This document shows positions 11,336 through 22,761 of a stretch of 64,000 nt of DNA, piece by piece. This stretch comes from Rhizophagus clarus. Lineage: Eukaryota; Glomeromycota; Glomeromycetes; Glomerales; Glomeraceae. The notes under the pieces are model-generated. The model ran no database searches. It was not told where the DNA came from and was given only the letters and a program-made list of their open reading frames with translations. The position numbers and the translations under genes are program-made. Position 1 is the stretch's first letter. Each line of letters starts with the position of its first letter. The stretch spans positions 310,001 to 374,000 of the forward strand of contig BLAL01000079.1 of the NCBI GenBank assembly GCA_015698045.1. The letters run 5' to 3'.

Positions 11336-13050
11336 AGTGTTGCCAGACAAAAGGCATGACTGAACTTTTGGAATTAAGGTAAGGGAGGGTGGGAAGTATT
11401 TTCGGTGTTTTTTTTAACTAATTAATTAATTATTTTTTATTTTTATTTTTTGTAGTATTGTCAGACGAAAGGCATGACCGGACTTTTGGAATTAAGGTAA
11501 GGGAGGGGTTGGGGAGGTGTTTCGTTATTTTTTTTAATTAATTTAAGTATTAACTTTTTTTTTACTTTTTGTAGTGTTGCCGGATGAAAAGTATGACCGG
11601 ACTTTTGGAATTAAGGTAAGAGAGGGTGAAGAAGTGTTTTTCGGTGTTTTTTTAACTATTTAATTAATTATTTTTTTTTTATTTTTTTGTAGTGTTGCCA
11701 GACGAAATGCATGACCGGACTTTTGGAATTAAGGTAAGGGGGGGTTGGGAGAGGTGTTTCATTGTTTTTTTTTAATTAATTAAGTATTAACTTTTTTTTT
11801 TACTTTTTGTAGTGTTGCCAGATGAAAAGCATGACTGGACTTTTGGAATTAAGGTAAGGGAGGGTTGTGGGAGGTGTTTCGTTGTTTTTTTAATTAATTA
11901 AGTATTAACCTTTTTTTTTATTTTTTTGTAGTGTTGCCGGACGAAAAGCATGACCGGACTTTTGGAATTAAGGTAAGGGAGGGTGGGGGAAGTGTTTTTC
12001 AGTATTTTTTTTAACTAATTAATTGTTTTTTTTTATTTTTTTGTAGTGTTGCCAGATGAAAAGCATGACCGGACTTTTGGAATTAAGGTAAGGGAGGGTA
12101 GGGAAGTGTTTTTTGGTGTTTTTTTTAACTATTTAATTAATTATTTTTTTTTTATTTTTTTGTAGTGTTGCCAGACAAAATGCATGACCGGACTTTTGGA
12201 ATTAAGGTAAGGGAGGGGTTGGAGGAAGTGTTTCGTTATTTTTTTTTTTAATTAATTAAGTATTAACTTTTTTTTTTACTTTTTGTAGTATTGCCAGACG
12301 AAAAGCATGACTGGACTTTTGGAATTAAGGTAAGGGAGGGTTTGGGGGATGTGTTTCATTGTTTTTTTTAATTAATTAAGTAATAACCTTTTTTTTTATT
12401 TTTTTGTAGTGTTGCCAGACGAAAAGCATGACCGGACTTTTGGAATTAAGGTAAGGGAGGGTGGGGGAAGTGTTTTTCAGTATTTTTTTTAACTAATTAA
12501 TTGTTTTTTTTTTATTTTTTTGTAGTGTTGCCATTCGAAAAGCATGACCAGACTTTTGGAATTAAGGTAAGGGAGGGTGGGGAAGTGTTTTTCGGTATTT
12601 TTTTTAACTATTTAATTAATTATTTTTTTTTTATTTTTTTGTAGTGTTGCCAGATGAAATGCATAACCAGACTTTTGGAATTAAGGTAAGGGAGGGGTTG
12701 GGGGAGGTGTTTCATTATTTTTTTTTTAATTAATTAAGTATTAACTTTTTTTTTTACTTTTTGTAGTGTTGCCAGACGAAAAGCACGACCAGACTTTTGG
12801 AATTAAGGTAAGGGAGGGTTGGGGAAGGTGTTTCGTTATTTTTTTTAATTAATTAAGTATTAACCTTTTTTTTTATTTTTTTGTAGTGTTGCCAGACGAA
12901 AAGCATGACTGGACTTTTGGAATTAAGGTAAGAGAGGGTGGGGAAAGTGTTTTTTGGTATTTTTTTTAACAAATTAATTATTTTTTTTTTATTTTTTTGT
13001 AGTGTTGCCGGGCGAAAAACATGACTGGACTTTTAGAATTAGGGTCTCAA
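11336..13050 (+). repeat. Tandem exon-like units with splice signals (array 2), 15 copies
   Basis: Fifteen units of about 120 bp. Each has a T-rich tract ending TTTTTGTAG (acceptor-like), a conserved 41-nt block, then GTAAGGGAGGG (donor-like plus G-rich tail) and an AATTAATTAAGTATTAA spacer. The 41-nt block reads L-P-D-E-K-H-D-R-T-F-G-I-K in one frame. The first and last units are the most divergent, and the last lacks the donor. A 36-nt core from GTTGCC to GGAAT aligns with the block of array 1 in the other transposon. Confidence 0.85.
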
Positions 13051-13394
13051 AACCCAAAAAAGAATAATAAAAATAAATAAATTTGGTATAAAATACTGAA
13101 AAAAAGTGAAAAAATAAATAAAATAAAATAAATTTTGGTAAATACCGAGTAATTTAATTTACCGAAATTAGTATTTTTTAAAAATAAATCCACGTATATC
13201 TATTATAAACTCTACACAAACATAATATCCCAAATTGACCGATTTACGCAAACTCAATTTGTAGGTTTAAAAAGTAATTTCATATAAACTCTACGCAAAC
13301 CCATATGTGAGTTATATTGGGGTCCTGTAATTACCATAAATATTATTGGTAGTTACTGCAACTACATGATGTCCAACCCTCCTTAAATACACTA

Positions 13395-13595
13395 AAGAAA
13401 TACATTTCGCAACATTTTTTTATTAATAATGCGGTGCAAAATGCATTTTTTATTTAAATAATTAAAAAAAAACATTTCGCAATGTTTTTTTATTAGTATT
13501 GTGTTGCGAAACGCATTTTTTTATTAAATTAATTTAAAAAAAATGTTTCGCAACATTTTTATTAATATTGCGTTGCAAAACGCATTTTTTTATTT
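13395..13595. repeat. Three-copy hairpin minisatellite inside the hAT-like element
   Basis: Three units of about 65 bp carry TTTCGCAACATTTTT and TTGCGTTGCGAAACGCA. The GCGAAA/TTTCGC words are mutually complementary. The unit also resembles the first 20 bases of the window (GCGTTTCGCAACGC). Confidence 0.65.
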
Positions 13596-14508
13596 AAAAT
13601 TCAACAAATCAAACCGAATCACAAATCTATTTGAATGAATTTGATTTGATTTGAATTTGAATTTGATTTGAATCGAATCAAATTTAAATCAAATCAAATC
13701 AAATTCGAATCAAATTTCAAATCAGATTTGAATGGTTTGATTCAAATCCGAATTCAAACTTTTCAGATTTGATTTGATCAAATCAAATTTCAAATCTAAC
13801 CTGATTTGGTCTAATTTGATTTGTGCGAAACACTATAATAAGAAGTCAAAATTTCTCTTTTAGTTTTATTTTGACTCTATTATATTTTATTTTATCTTTT
13901 GATGGGAGTGAAGTGATATAATCGAATAACCCAGTTAATCGGTAATTTGATATATATATGGATCATTTTCCATAAATGGAAATCAAAATGTGATCGACAT
14001 AAAAAGCAACAAGTTACTTGTTACCTCTCTATGTCGATCAATACAACAAGTTAGTTGTTGTAAATCAACAAGTAACTTATTAATTTATAACAACTTACTT
14101 GTTGATTTACAACAACTAACTTGTTGTTTTTACAACAACCTTTTGACTTCTACGATACGCTATAGCTATATAGTTAATATATCAGGCGATCTTTATTTTT
14201 AATAGTAATATTGTTTGCAATTGGTTGTTATCCTAATCGTGCTATCCTGGAAAGGAAGGACTGGAAATGAGGATGAACATAATAATACATGAAAAAGATG
14301 GGGTGAAGATTTAAAAAACAACTTCTTTACTGTAACAGAGGAGCAGGGTGAAGCCCCCAAACTTATTGATTCTCTCACAACACCATCACCATTTTCAAAC
14401 ATCCCCAGGCCTCACGAGAGAAATTGGAGGATACCAATGTGATTTTGATTCTGGAAAAGCCACAGGAAATCCACCGCCCGAGTATCCGAAAACCCATCAG
14501 AAAAGACT

Positions 14509-15573
14509 ATGCGTGATGGATACTCCACAACTCCAAAACAATATGAAGTCGACATCGAGGTATCATTCTTCAGTATAGTTTTGTACTCTTGTTCTCTTGT
14601 TAATGGATTATCTGGTTAATTTTGTTTATAATAATTTAAAAAGGATGACGATAATGTTGTAAACACATCAAAAAGAAAAACAAATGATGATGACAATGAT
14701 GAAGAATTACTTGAAAATGCCATATTTCTATTCAACGAATCGAATGAAAAACCATTAATCAAAAAGGTTGATGAGAATTCACTATTGGATGAGACTCGAT
14801 TGCTATTAGGAAATATTAACAGTAGAACACCGGAGGAAATCTTGGTATAACTGTTTTATATTTGTGTTTTATATTTGTATATTTGATAAATTTATTATTT
14901 TATTATCAATAAGAGTTCCTTGGTACAAATTTAATCGAATCATTTAATAAATATCAAAAAAAAATACCGAAAACTCGCAAGATCCTAACGTAAGTTTAGA
15001 ATCATCATTTTAACATGATCACTTCTCGCTTTTAATATACCATACATTTTATTAATTTTAGCCCTGCATATTGGGGAATATTGGATTTAACGAAAGAAAG
15101 TTTAAACAACTCCAGAATAAAAAATAAGGAGATTGAAAAATTATCACAGAATTTCTCCAATAAAATCGGATGGACTGACGATGTCCTTGTCTCCAATGAA
15201 ATTCAAAAATATTATGATAATAATTGCGAGAATGTTAATAAAAATGAGATGATTAAAGACCTGGATACTAATATCCAGTATATGTATGTAAATTAAATAT
15301 ATCTGTAAACCAATTTTTTTATTTAATAAAATGGTTTATTATTCAGGAAAAACAAGATGCCGAATCTCCAAAGGGTGTGTACAGAGGAAGAACTGAAGAT
15401 GTGGACAACAGTTCCGTTATTTTCTGGCATTTTTACGTCAGAGAATATCAAAAACACTTGGTGAATAACTTAATATTTTCTTTAAGTGATAATATAATGA
15501 TTTCTAATTTATTTTTATGTACGATTTCTTCAAATATTAGGGGGTGAAATCCAAGCGATTTCAAGTTATTTAA
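14509..15573 (+). CDS. Unrecognised six-exon gene, about 232 aa
   Basis: Exons 14509-14559, 14644-14844, 14916-14989, 15062-15287, 15347-15460 and 15541-15573 join with consistent phases through GT-AG introns of 56-85 bp. The product starts MRDGYSTTPKQYEVDIE, has an acidic Asp/Asn/Glu stretch around residues 18-35 (after the dibasic SKRK), and then a helical, polar segment containing PAYWGILDLTKESLNN. No membrane segment, signal peptide or known motif is visible. The start is the first ATG after an in-frame stop. An alternative donor two codons earlier in exon 4 would change the C-terminal frame and end at about 15469. The gene begins 340 bp after the half palindrome, so its promoter may lie in or beside that repeat. 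Function unknown; expressed status uncertain. Confidence 0.5.
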
Positions 15574-16125
15574 AATTTACATTAATATGCTTTGGCGCAA
15601 GGTACAGGTTAGATAAAAATGGTAGAATGTTAAGTCAAAATATTTATTATTCTTTTTCTTTTAGAATTTGAATATACGATAAAGTTTTAGCAAAATAATG
15701 GCGAGTCAAATAATTCTAAGCAGATGAAAAAATGTGGAAAATGTAAGTAATAGCAATGCACAATAGGCGTACATGTAATATGGATTTGTCAAAAATACAA
15801 AGTACTTAATTTTATTCTTTATAAATATATTAAAATATTCAGTAATATAATCTTTTTCTTCTGATAATGTAATAAACTTAATGTGTAACAATTAATAAAT
15901 AATATATCACTATATATGATTATTTTTAATAAGGTTAATATTAACCGGATCATTTTATATAAATTTAACAAGGTTATTATTAACAGGATGGGAGGTGATT
16001 TTTCATAGGAGGTGAGTTTTAGCAACGCCGTTGTAGAAAACTATTTTTTCGACTCATTTTACTACATTTTTCATAATCTCGTTTTATTGGATGGTGGATA
16101 TAACCGGAATTTCTATCGAGATTAT
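15574..16125. other. Intergenic, no gene seen
   Basis: AT-rich sequence with short overlapping minus-strand ORFs (about 15706-16025) that are Leu/Ile-rich and lack splice or motif support. A repeated phrase, AAGGTTAATATTAACCGG / AAGGTTATTATTAACAGG, occurs at 15932 and 15970. Confidence 0.5.
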
Positions 16126-16416
16126 AGCCCTGTTCAATTCTAGATCTGACCGGATTGATCGCAAATTTGCACCCCTAAATAATTGGTTACTGATGCGGTC
16201 AACGTTCAGTCAAGCCGATCTACAAAAATTGGTGTTTTTCCCTGATCGATTTATAAATAAACAACACGTCGGCGACGTCTGCGTGTCTTTGTCCTATAAC
16301 ATGTTATGAATAATGTAACCAATCCGATCAATCAAAAATTATGCTCAATTGTAGCTATGATCTGATTGGTTTGATTGGTTATACATTTTTCGGTCAATCC
16401 GATACGATCAAGGGCT
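16126..16416. mobile_element. Putative 291-bp MITE
   Basis: The ends read AGCCCTGTTCAATTCTAGAT...GACCG and, inverted, AGCCCTTGATCGTATCGGATTGACCG. TAT (or TA) flanks both sides. The interior has several GATCNGATTGGTT-like words. The 72-residue ORF spanning it is best explained by the element. Family unclear. Confidence 0.5.
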
Positions 16417-16619
16417 TATCTATTTTATGATAAACCAGATCGATACGAAGTTGATGATCGTTAATATCTCCAGATTGATTATATGAGTCACATTGATATT
16501 CTCAACATAAAATTGTATACAAGTACATACTTATTCCTTTCTTTATTTTTAGAAATAGTTTCGTTAATTTCGTGAGAAATAATTTATTCTAATGTTATTA
16601 TTTATAGGGTATGCTCTTA

Positions 16620-17525
16620 GTTGATTTTTGTTCCTTTTCCTTTGATCTTTCCTATTCTTTGTCGACTTTTTCTTCGCTTGTTCTTTTCATGCTTTAGGTG
16701 GGTGGGTGGGCATGTTTTTTCCCTTTTTCCTTTCGTTTCTTTTCGTTCCCTTTTCTTTTCCTTTTCGTCCCCTATTCTTTTCCCTTTTGTTCCATCTTCT
16801 TTCCTTCGTTCCCTTTCTTTCGTTCCCTTTCTTTCGTTCCCTGTTCTTTTTTCCCTTTCGTTCCCTTTCTTTTCCTCTTTCGCCTTTCGTTCCCTTTCTT
16901 CTCCTTTCATTTCTTCTTCTTTTTCCTTTTCTTTTCCTTTTCGCTCCCTATTTTTTTTCTGTTTCGTTCCCTATTCTTTTGCTTTTGTTCCCTTTCTTTC
17001 ATCTCCCTTTCGTCCCTTTCTTTTCCTTTCATTTCTCCTTTCCTATTCTTTTTCCCTTTCGTCCCCTATTTCTTTTCACTTTCGTTCCTTCTTTTTCCTT
17101 TACTTTTTGTCCTCTATTTTTTCCCTTTCGTCCCTATTTTTTTGAATTTTCGTTCGCAATTCCTTTCCCCTTTCGTTCCTTTTTTCTCTTTCATTTCCTT
17201 TTCTTTTGTTTCCTTTCGTTCCCTTTCTTTCGTTCCTTTTGTTCCCTTTTTTTCGTCCCCTTCGACCCCGGCCTTTCTTTTCCTTTCGTTCCTCCTTCTT
17301 TTTCCTTTCCTTTTCGCTCCCTATTTTTTTCCCTTTCGTCCCCTATTCTTTACCCTTTCATTCCTCCTTCTTTTTCCTTTCCTTTTCGTTTCCTATTCTT
17401 TTTCGTCCCTATTTTTTCCCCTTTCGTTCCCTATTCCTTTTCCCTTTCATTCCTTTTTTTCTCTTTTATTTCCTTTTCTTTCCCTCTTGCCTTTGTTTTG
17501 TCTTATCCCTTCCTTTCCCTGATCA
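16620..17525 (+). repeat. 0.9 kb pyrimidine tract (TTCGTTCCCTTT-type minisatellite)
   Basis: Almost pure C/T on this strand, built of CTTTCGTTCCCTTTC units with rare G from CG. Three overlapping frames stay open for 122-281 codons because C/T triplets cannot form stop codons; their Phe/Ser/Pro/Leu products are compositional artefacts. Ends sharply at a G/C-richer segment (GTTGCTGCACCTCAGCG). Confidence 0.9.
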
Positions 17526-19044
17526 AAGTTGCTGCACCTCAGCGTTGGTGATCAGGTGGCAACAAGTTTTTTAGATACTTGGCTAAGTCAGCAACAACAT
17601 CTCATGTCCAGAAAAAAATTTTCACTAATAGGTGATGATTAAAAATATTAATTTCACGTAAAAATACATACTTTAAACTTTTCTAAATTTTAATTAATCG
17701 TTTAATGCGTTTAATGCTTCTGCAGTTTTTTTCGTTTTTAACAGTATAGTGGATAAATTTCTTCAGGCACGAAATTTTTACTTATCCCTTTGTATTCGAC
17801 ATTGATGACTGATTTTTTTTAAATACTGTAACTCATCACAAATAAGCTCAGAATAATCTATATTATTGAGATTAGTATAATAAGCGCCTAGATGTAATAT
17901 TGCCGATAAGAAAGTTAAGTAAGGCAAAAGAATTCATACTGCAATTCAGATTAATAAATATATTTGTAGTGCAAGTAACTAATATATACATATACTTTAT
18001 GTATTGGCTTAAAATGTCTGAAATTGTTAAACTTAAATACACACCCATTACCATCACAGGTGAGATAGGTGCACACGGGTCTTTTTTGCAAAGTAATAGC
18101 AGAATGAAGAGTAAAACAAACAATAATCTTGCGTATATTCAATGTTGTTTCAAGGCTCAAGTAATTTAATCCGGTTCATTTTGAAACTAGCCATATAACT
18201 TATATAAATATCAAAAATATATTATATACAAATATAATTTGTTGCTTCTTTATTTGTTGTATCGTTTTTACTTTATGATTATTTTAAGAAATTATTATAT
18301 TTAATAAAATAATGTTTGATTTAATAATACTAGGAACGGAAATCTCATAAAGCCCCAATTACACGAATCTTTTGTTGTGTGCAAAATATAACTGCGCCAC
18401 GCGACGGAACGAACGGAAACGCACGTGACGATCAATTTTTCAACTTATGCGTGTTACTAATTTAAAGCTATAAATACTTACCATCATCAGGAATACTAAA
18501 ACTACGAGGAATTCTATAAAATTATCAAATATATAAATGCATTTAAGTTATTATTATATACTGTATATACCTTGTTCTTTCATTTGTATTTTATTATTTT
18601 ATTATGTAAAAAAAATAATTTAGAATATTTTCTAATTTAGATAATATCATATTCCGAAATGATATTACCTTCTATTAGAATTTTTGATTCAACAAATTGA
18701 TAAAGCTTACTGGTACAATTCTCATTCGTAAAACCAATAGATCCCCCAGTTTCCGATTGGTTCCCTTATTCTGGTTTCTTATTGGCCACATTTGTACACG
18801 TGATCCTACCAGAACCCGTTATTTTTTAAAATAAAAATGTTGTGGTGGCTGAGGTCGCTAAGCCGATTGACACCGAAATTTTCATGTGGTATGTATGTCG
18901 TCACTTGAAAACATCATGTGATAGTGTTTATGATGTGTAAGAGTTGTGTGACAAACGGAGTTGACGCTCCGATATAAATTTACCATATTTTGACGAAATT
19001 TCGGAAAATCCTTTTTTCCTCTTCTTTCTTAATCGGCTTAACTA
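17526..19044. other. Intergenic and F-box gene upstream region
   Basis: No supported gene. Overlapping short ORFs on both strands at 17872-18169 have no motif. A moderately GC-rich segment at 18700-18980 precedes the F-box gene. It contains CCGATTGG (an inverted CCAAT-like word) around 18755 and a C/T-rich stretch (TCCTCTTCTTTCTT) directly before the start codon, which could belong to the promoter or leader. Confidence 0.45.
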
Positions 19045-20694
19045 ATGGCACATTCCAAGATATTTTCAGGAGATTTACCAGAGTTATTAAGTGAAATTAT
19101 ACAATATTTTCATTATGATTATAAAACATTACATTCATGTATATTGGTTAATAGATTATGGTGTCGATTAGCAATTCCAATATTATGGGAAGACCCATTT
19201 TCAATTAAATTTCCTAAAAATTATCACTTTATTGAAATTTATTTACATAATTTAAATGAAGATGATAAAATCAAATTAAAAGAATATGGAATTAATATTA
19301 ATGAATTATTTCCTTCAAATACATTATTTAAATATCCTAAATTTATTCAACATTTGGATACACGAAAAATCAGCAATTCTATTGAAAATTGGGAAACAGT
19401 TATTAGACAATCCAACTCTTCCGTGCAAAAAAGTATTTTACAAATACCGAATTTTATAAAATTAATTTTTAAATCATTAATTCAAGTATTTATTGAAAAT
19501 GGAATAAATTTACGTAGTTTGGAAGTTTCATTACTTTCACATCAAGGATGTGAAAATTTTGATGATAATTTTGAATTGATTTTACAAAATCCAAATTTCA
19601 TTTATAATATCAAAAATTTGAGATTAGATATTTTTATAACAGCTGAAACTGTAACAAAATTTTTTACATTTCTAAATTCTAATTGCAATTCAATTTCATC
19701 ACTTTATTTTTTATTCCCATCATATTGTAATAATTATCCAATTATTGAAAAAGGATTATCACAAATTATTAATTCTCAAGAAAATCTTCAAAAGATTTTA
19801 TTTGGATTTAATAATTTTCCTTTACATCACTCATTATTATCATTAAAAAATTCTAATTGTTCAAACACCTTAAACACGATTATATTTTATTATATTGATT
19901 TTAAAACTATAAATGTTTTAAATGAAGTATTTAATCACTTGAATGTGTTGGAATCAATTCATATTATTTTTTGTCATTCCTTAGATACAAAATTAATACA
20001 ACAAATTATTAATATTACAAAACCATTTAAATTAAAATCTTTATTCTTAAATGAAATATTACAAATTGAATCATTAGAGTTATTAATACAAAAATTTGGT
20101 AATGATGTTGAAGATTTTGGAATTAATGTAAAAATCAAACCACAACAATTATTACAATTACTTGAATTGGCTATAAAATATTGTTGTAAAATTAGATATT
20201 TATATTTACCTGTTTGGTTAAATAATCAAAATATTAATTTAGTATTCAATTTAATTGAAAATATTAAACAAAGTCTTAATTATCTTTTAATTGATATTCC
20301 TAATTATGATAATAATTTTAGTTCAAGTATATTACAAAATTTAGGACAAATTTTACCTTTTAAATTAAAATATTTAAATTTAAGTCTTGCAATTAATGAG
20401 AATGATATAGAAATTTTTTTAAAAAATTCTCAAAATACTTTTATTGAAAAATTATTAATTAAAAACAAAAAGAAAAAAGAAAATGAAGATATTTTCATTC
20501 ATATCAAAGAATATATTATGAAAAAGAGAAGGGTTAAATATTTGGCTATTTTAGAAACTTTTCGTGAAAAAAGTGAAGATTTGTTTTTTTTAAAAGATAA
20601 AGTGAAAGAATTTGAATTTTATGGTATTCAAGTTTTAGATTATTGTAGTTTATATATTGATATTAATTATTTTATAAAAGAAATTTATCTATAA
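19045..20694 (+). CDS. F-box protein with LRR-like C-terminal region, 549 aa
   Basis: Single-exon gene. Residues about 8-50 form the F-box (DLPELLSEIIQYFHYDYKTL, then the CxLVNRLWCRLAIPILWEDP segment), the Skp1-binding module of SCF ubiquitin ligases. The remaining ~450 residues are irregular Leu/Ile/Asn-rich repeats, such as LRSLEVSLLS, IKNLRLDIF and KLKYLNLSLA, resembling LRR-type substrate-binding regions. Length and layout match the large F-box family expanded in Glomeromycotina. The start is set by the F-box position, and a T/C-rich leader precedes it. It looks intact. A broken paralogous 3' end lies at 63483-64000 on the other strand. The substrate cannot be inferred. Confidence 0.9.
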   Translation: MAHSKIFSGDLPELLSEIIQYFHYDYKTLHSCILVNRLWCRLAIPILWEDPFSIKFPKNYHFIEIYLHNLNEDDKIKLKEYGININELFPSNTLFKYPKFIQHLDTRKISNSIENWETVIRQSNSSVQKSILQIPNFIKLIFKSLIQVFIENGINLRSLEVSLLSHQGCENFDDNFELILQNPNFIYNIKNLRLDIFITAETVTKFFTFLNSNCNSISSLYFLFPSYCNNYPIIEKGLSQIINSQENLQKILFGFNNFPLHHSLLSLKNSNCSNTLNTIIFYYIDFKTINVLNEVFNHLNVLESIHIIFCHSLDTKLIQQIINITKPFKLKSLFLNEILQIESLELLIQKFGNDVEDFGINVKIKPQQLLQLLELAIKYCCKIRYLYLPVWLNNQNINLVFNLIENIKQSLNYLLIDIPNYDNNFSSSILQNLGQILPFKLKYLNLSLAINENDIEIFLKNSQNTFIEKLLIKNKKKKENEDIFIHIKEYIMKKRRVKYLAILETFREKSEDLFFLKDKVKEFEFYGIQVLDYCSLYIDINYFIKEIYL

Positions 20695-22028
20695 TAAAAA
20701 TTATATTAAAATGTTCTAATAAATATTTGAAATGATGTTTTCTACTTTTATGAATTTTAAAAAATTAATTTTACTTATGTTTACTAATATACGCTAAAGC
20801 ATTGTTTGAAATCAGATTTAATTATCATAAGCTTCAAGTTGACAAAAGGCGCTTGTGCCATGTTTCCTAATAATGATTTAAATAGATGTTTAATTTTTTT
20901 TTCAATTTAACAGCTTGAAACTATAAAACTCGACAGTTTTAGATCATTTTTTACGTATCTGAAATTTTTTTTTGTGATTATCCATTGGGAATGGTGATAT
21001 TATTTATATTTTTTGAACAAATCCAGCTAGATTGCCTAGTCAAAATTCTTGGTGGGCCGTTGCCTACCGGTACTCATCAAATATATAGATTAATTACGTT
21101 AACCAACCACGGGTCAGATATGTATCAGGTTTTGATTATGCAGGACTTCGTACGCTTTTTTATAGTGGGCCCAAATTCCTAGCTTTTTTATAGCGGGCCC
21201 AAATTCCTAGCAAACTCTGCAAAAAAAAATTTTCATTTAGAAGAAATCTGACAATTTTGATCTTAAGGTTCATCCACGATGAGTAGATGTAAGAATGACC
21301 GACAAAAATTTAATAAAATTTCAAATTTTGTACAAAGAAACAGCCTCTTTCGATCAAAGATTTCTAGAGAGTTAGTGGAAAAGGATGTCTTTATTAGTAA
21401 AAGTCTGTCAAAAAATTTTTTTACTTGAGATCTTAACCAAAGGAATAAAATTTGAACAGATCACTCCCTGAAATCTTTGATTGAGGGAATCCGAAAAAGC
21501 GATTAATAAGACTTGAAGAAGCAATAGCCAAGATTCATCATTTTTTCCAGAAGAATTCTAAACTTAATTTTTCAGAAAAAGTAAATACTGATGACAAAAT
21601 TTAATGGTTGGTAGGCGAATCTCTTTTTTCTTGTGAATGAAGAATATTATAATGATGAAAATAATAGTAATGAAGATGGCTATGAAGAATGATGAAACCC
21701 GATACCAAATCATGATGATTATGTGTATATTGAGTGAAGATAGATTTAAGACGTATTTTTACCTGAAGCGTAAGCGTAGGTCCATCACAAACATGCGTGA
21801 TCTTACGTGATGAGTCGAATTATTATCATGCGCAACAATTAATAATACTTAACGATCATATTGATCATGTTGAACATTTAACAATGAGGACATTTTTTTT
21901 TTTAAAAAAAAAAATTTATTTTCTTAAAAATTTATTTTTTTTTTTTTCGATGTGAAAATCAAGGAAATAAACCTTTTCTTCATATAATCACTTAATTATT
22001 TAATTAGCCAAATCAATTGCTAAAGTCT
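20695..22028. other. Intergenic, no gene seen
   Basis: The 65-residue ORF at 20985-21182 is unsupported; its end lies in a short direct repeat (TTTTTTATAG(T/C)GGGCCCAAATTCCTAG twice, at about 21158 and 21185). From 21230 to 21870 there is mixed sequence with several short open stretches but no motif. 21890-21950 is a T/A homopolymer cluster. Confidence 0.45.
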
Positions 22029-22761
22029 TTAGAATCCATCTAGGTATTCCTTAACTTCAAAAGACCCTTTTCTTGTAGCTGTTACCTCGTAGACTCTTCC
22101 CAATAAAGCGAGACCTCTTTGATAGTATAACCGCCTAAGTGAGCTCACAATATCTTCAGCAATTTGTCGTTTATTGCTTGCAATAGTGAGTACCCATGAC
22201 ACTGAAGATTGAATCAGATGGAAGAGTGTTAAAAAGTCCAAGTTTAGTTGAACGGTTTGTTTGAATCGGTTGAAGACCATTAAATCCTTGAATGTCTAAT
22301 CAGAACATTGTTAGAAATACGATAAAAAATAACGGATAAATGATTTTTGTTATTTTCAGACATACAAGCAATTATAGTATTTTTTGTATATTTTGAGTAG
22401 TTAGTGCATTATAATTCCATACAATTATAATTAAAATTGAATCGATATAAGGATCATCATCTTCTAGGTCGTCCATACTTCTATCATTCTCTCTAGCAGT
22501 TTTATGCCATTTAACAATAACTTCTTTGGTTGCTTGCTTAAATCTTGTTAATGATTCTGGAAATTTTTTGCTAAAAGAAAAATTAGTACACGTGTAAACG
22601 TGTATATGAGCACGATATTGCCTACCTAAAAAGTAGCCAACAGCTAGAGCGGTTACAACGAAAGTGGTATACATACTGTAATTACTGTATCGAATTGTGT
22701 ATGTACTGTATAAGTTTACAATTTTTTCAAATAGAATTTTGCAACATTGTGGGATGATCAT
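22029..22761 (-). CDS. Small probable membrane-anchored protein, unrecognised, about 201 aa
   Basis: Two minus-strand exons, 22761-22423 and 22295-22029, join in phase 0 through a 127-bp GTATGG...TTAG intron. Residues about 31-45 (YTTFVVTALAVGYFLG) are a likely single transmembrane segment. Next comes a Lys/Arg-rich helix (FPESLTRFKQATKEVIVKW), an acidic DDLEDDD patch, and a helical C-terminal half containing SLRRLYYQRGLALLGRVYEV. An intron-like 55-bp stretch (GTAGGC...TTTTAG) lies within exon 1, but removing it breaks the frame, so I keep it as coding. The layout would suit a small organelle or ER membrane protein; no family recognised. Confidence 0.55.

Larger units (their letters stand above)
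10933..13835. mobile_element. hAT-like non-autonomous TIR element, 2.9 kb
   Basis: The termini are TAGTGTTCCACAAA on the left and TTTGTGCGAAACACTA on the right, imperfect inverted repeats. The 8-bp duplication TAATAAGA flanks the element at 10925-10932 and 13836-13843, and occurs once at the matching point of copy 1 (near 656-663), which acts as an empty site. An 8-bp duplication is the hallmark of the hAT superfamily. Subterminal regions (10945-11190 and 13595-13825) are packed with AAATCAAAT/ATTTGATTT words, as expected for transposase-binding repeats. There is no transposase ORF; the interior is an array of exon-like units plus AT-rich sequence. Confidence 0.85.
10488..14165 (+). repeat. 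Long repeat, copy 2, interrupted by a hAT-like element
   Basis: 10488-10932 and 13844-14165 together reproduce 212-979 in direct orientation. Only one arm is present here: the match stops at the palindrome centre (CTTCTACGATACGCTATAG). The arm at 991-1511 and this one face each other, so they could be the two TIRs of a roughly 13 kb composite element, though no transposase is visible between them. Confidence 0.75.

Noticed and set aside
212-14165. LTR retrotransposon bounded by direct repeats (212-979 and 10488-14165)
   Set aside because: No TG...CA ends, primer-binding site, polypurine tract or gag/pol coding sequence between them, and the left copy is part of a palindrome.
16621-17574. Four overlapping ORFs of 97-281 aa in the pyrimidine tract
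   Set aside because: C/T-only triplets cannot make stop codons, so open frames arise automatically. The products are Phe/Ser/Pro runs with no domain, and several frames are open at once.
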